DNA of 7,450 nt from contig JAVWPP010000045.1 of the NCBI GenBank assembly GCA_036635835.1, positions 1 through 7,450 on the forward strand. The letters are read 5' to 3'. Below the pieces are notes generated by a model. It made no database searches. It saw only the letters and a list, made by a program, of their open reading frames with translations, and was not told the DNA's origin. The translations under genes and the position numbers were made by a program. The stretch comes from JAVWPP01 sp036635835 (GTDB lineage Bacteria > Bacillota > Clostridia > TANB77 > CAG-465). Positions 5,805-7,450 of this stretch are shown one piece after another; the first letter of the stretch is position 1, and each line of letters begins with the position of its first letter.

Positions 5805-6752
5805 TTAAACCTTTCTAGACAGATCATGCTCTAGTAATATCTCTTTATTTAGTATTACTCTTGCACTAGTCTTTGCAAGAAGAGACTGAAGTATTTCTTT
5901 TCTATCTTTAAGCGAAAAGCTATAAAAATGGGTAATGTATGCTTTAGATGTGCCATCTTCATTAGATAGAACTAGCGTCCAATCTACATCATGCTTACTT
6001 TCAAAAATACTTTTTTCTAGCTTTTCATACTTATCTATATTAAACTTACTGCTACAAAGCGGAAGTAAAAGTCCATCTTCGTTATTTGTAAAGAATTTTT
6101 TTAAATTAAGTATATCTACTTTTCTTAGCTTATCTTCTGTAAATACGTTTGTAATATAGTCAAAAGTAATACTATTACCTTGCTTAATTTCATTTTGTAT
6201 ATCGTTCATTTTATAAATAGATATATTATATTTTTCTCTTAATTCATCTAATATTTCTATAAACGCGCTTAAGTTATTTTCATCAAAAACAATACCTTCT
6301 GTGCTCATAAGCTTAGAAATATATGATTTAGGAATATTATATTTTTCTATTAAAGTCTGAGGCGTAAAGTTGTTTTCGTTTTTAATAACTTTAACTTTTT
6401 TAACTCTGTTTTTAATATATATACAAGTCTTCATCTCTTTTTCTGCAAAATATATATAATGTATATTTTCATAATTCATACTTGCTTTTTTTTCATCTAG
6501 TATACTTACAGAAGAAACAAAATCTTCGTTTGTGCACCTTATTTCTTTTTCTAGCAAATCTACTCTAGTTGCATATCTTACGTATGCTCTATACATAAGG
6601 TATATCCACATAGGGATAGACGGTGAGCCAAGTATTATGCATACTAGTCTATCTAATGTTATGCCGTATATAAAGGCTATAGATAATATAATTAATGCTG
6701 CTATATATATTGCTTTTTTAAATATGTTTTTAGGAAATACCACTGGTCTCAT
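5805..6752 (-). CDS. Uncharacterised protein with two N-terminal membrane segments
   Basis: I chose ATG at 6752 (315 residues). The in-frame GTG at 6761 would add three residues, but an AGAAAGAA stretch directly abuts it with no room for a ribosome site. The site before ATG is also weak, so the start is uncertain by three codons. Residues about 14-31 and 35-55 are hydrophobic, forming a membrane hairpin with both ends probably in the cytoplasm. The next part, about 65-135, has strand-like patterns with SILDEKKASMNYENIHYIYF, which recalls the PH-like domains found after two membrane helices in some Firmicutes proteins; this is weak. The remaining 180 residues are charged, with WTLVLSNEDG and a C-terminal helix-strand. 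There is no catalytic motif I recognise. It lies 15 bp after the DUF2207 gene and 2 bp before the J-domain gene, so the three are probably co-translated and may act together at the membrane. Confidence 0.88.
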   Translation of the reverse strand: MRPVVFPKNIFKKAIYIAALIILSIAFIYGITLDRLVCIILGSPSIPMWIYLMYRAYVRYATRVDLLEKEIRCTNEDFVSSVSILDEKKASMNYENIHYIYFAEKEMKTCIYIKNRVKKVKVIKNENNFTPQTLIEKYNIPKSYISKLMSTEGIVFDENNLSAFIEILDELREKYNISIYKMNDIQNEIKQGNSITFDYITNVFTEDKLRKVDILNLKKFFTNNEDGLLLPLCSSKFNIDKYEKLEKSIFESKHDVDWTLVLSNEDGTSKAYITHFYSFSLKDRKEILQSLLAKTSARVILNKEILLEHDLSRKV

Positions 6753-6767
6753 TGTCTTCACTTCTTT

Positions 6768-7450
6768 CTAATATTCTAAATATTTACCTGTTTTTTTAAA
6801 CTTATCTCTTAACTTAAATGTAGAAACTTTATCTATTCCAACTTTAAGAGCTAATCCATATATTATTTCTTCTACGCTCTTACTGCTTTTTGCATCTACA
6901 TTTGTTTCTATGTTTTTCTTATATGCCATCCATCTAGAATATATATCTGCACCTTTTTTAGTAAGGAAAGTTGTAACTGTATCTAGGAATATAGCCTTAA
7001 TAATTAGGATCTGTATAACTGTATATGCAATTATAGCTACCGCGTAAGAAACTTTTGTAACTACAAGTGCAAAGAATATAACAGCAATTAAAATAACAGA
7101 CAAATTAGATTTCTTTCTCTCTTTTATAAAGTCTTCTTCCTTTAATTCAAGAAGCATATTATTGTGCCACTTTAAAATCCTAGGTGCGTATAGCGGATTA
7201 TTTAAAAGCTCTAGCCTTATAGCTCTAGTCCTAACTTTTCTTCCGTCCCCTATTTCAGCAAATATGCATCTAAGTAAATCTGCTTCAAACTTTCTAAGAG
7301 GAGCTTCTGCTTCTATTTCTATGTTTCTTTCTAAAGAAACTGTAACATCTTCATTTACAACATCGTTTAGCGAAAATCCTTCTTCTATTAGTATGTGTTT
7401 TCTCCTTATAAGGTCTAAAATTGTAACTGTAATATCTACGCCATCTTTAG
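6768..7450 (-). CDS. DUF2207 (YciQ-like) membrane protein, C-terminal part; 5' end outside window
   Basis: The frame is open from base 7448 to the TAG at 6768 (226 residues). The first ATG inside it, at 7157, is not the real start: upstream codons are in the same frame and carry family sequence. Visible order: KDGVDITVTILDLIRRKHILIEE-type block (residues 1-23), matching the DUF2207 pattern of a small winged-helix-like segment; then LRKFEADLLRCIF (about 51-63); a hairpin of two membrane segments at about 115-155; then FLTKKGADIYSRWMAYKKNIE and IIYGLALKVGIDKV, which fit the conserved family C-terminus (T-x-x-G, W-x-x-[FY]-K, Y-x-x-A-L-x-[VL]-G). The family has an extracellular N-terminal domain that would lie beyond the right edge. 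Its function is not known to me. It is the first visible gene of the operon with the two-helix protein and the J-domain protein. Confidence 0.85.
   Translation of the reverse strand, partial: KDGVDITVTILDLIRRKHILIEEGFSLNDVVNEDVTVSLERNIEIEAEAPLRKFEADLLRCIFAEIGDGRKVRTRAIRLELLNNPLYAPRILKWHNNMLLELKEEDFIKERKKSNLSVILIAVIFFALVVTKVSYAVAIIAYTVIQILIIKAIFLDTVTTFLTKKGADIYSRWMAYKKNIETNVDAKSSKSVEEIIYGLALKVGIDKVSTFKLRDKFKKTGKYLEY

Noticed and set aside
6768..7157. Stand-alone 129-residue membrane protein starting at ATG 7157
   Set aside because: The frame is open upstream to the window edge and carries DUF2207-type sequence; no ribosome site precedes 7157.

Overview
The window comes from a low-GC Firmicutes bacterium, most likely a member of the Clostridia. 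The evidence is strong AT richness, A/T-ending codons, AGA-rich arginine use, sigma-A-type promoters, strong Shine-Dalgarno sites, and a secreted Gram-positive cell-wall hydrolase of a clostridial type. The exact 100-N gap flanked by a 55-bp duplicated end points to a draft short-read assembly, perhaps metagenomic. I cannot name the species. All supported genes are on the minus strand, so transcription runs from high to low coordinates. Plus-strand ORFs are shadows of these genes.

Right part (7450 to 5046): a tight three-gene operon. It starts with the C-terminal 226 residues of a DUF2207 (YciQ-like) membrane protein, whose 5' end lies outside the window. Next is an unrecognised protein with two N-terminal membrane segments, then a short J-domain protein with one C-terminal membrane segment. 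The operon ends in a clear rho-independent terminator. The gap (5118-5217) falls at its 3' end and duplicates the last codons of the J-domain gene.

Middle part (about 5040 to 1694): a regulated leader holds an extended -10 promoter, a perfect 8+8 palindrome over the -35 box, and seven tandem copies of GATAAAA. It drives one long gene, 4811 to 1862, read here as a secreted beta-N-acetylglucosaminidase of about 982 residues. That gene appears as two ORFs because of one extra base at 4487/4488. Its order is signal peptide, N-terminal domain, catalytic domain (HES...GTS), SH3b, four Cys/His repeats and two related C-terminal beta modules.

Left part (1693 to 1): a small signal-anchored protein with a BsuPI-like extracellular domain has its own promoter and terminator. 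It is followed by a surface protein carrying a secreted ubiquitin-like beta-grasp domain, five Cys/His repeats of the same kind as in the hydrolase, and a C-terminal membrane anchor with a basic tail. This gene also has one extra base (372-375) and runs off the left edge.

The hydrolase and the ubiquitin-like surface protein share the repeat module, including an altered last unit that lacks the PTC cysteine. This suggests, by inference, a common envelope location or ligand. The most unusual item is the exported ubiquitin-like domain. Both frameshifts need checking against reads before either gene is called dead.
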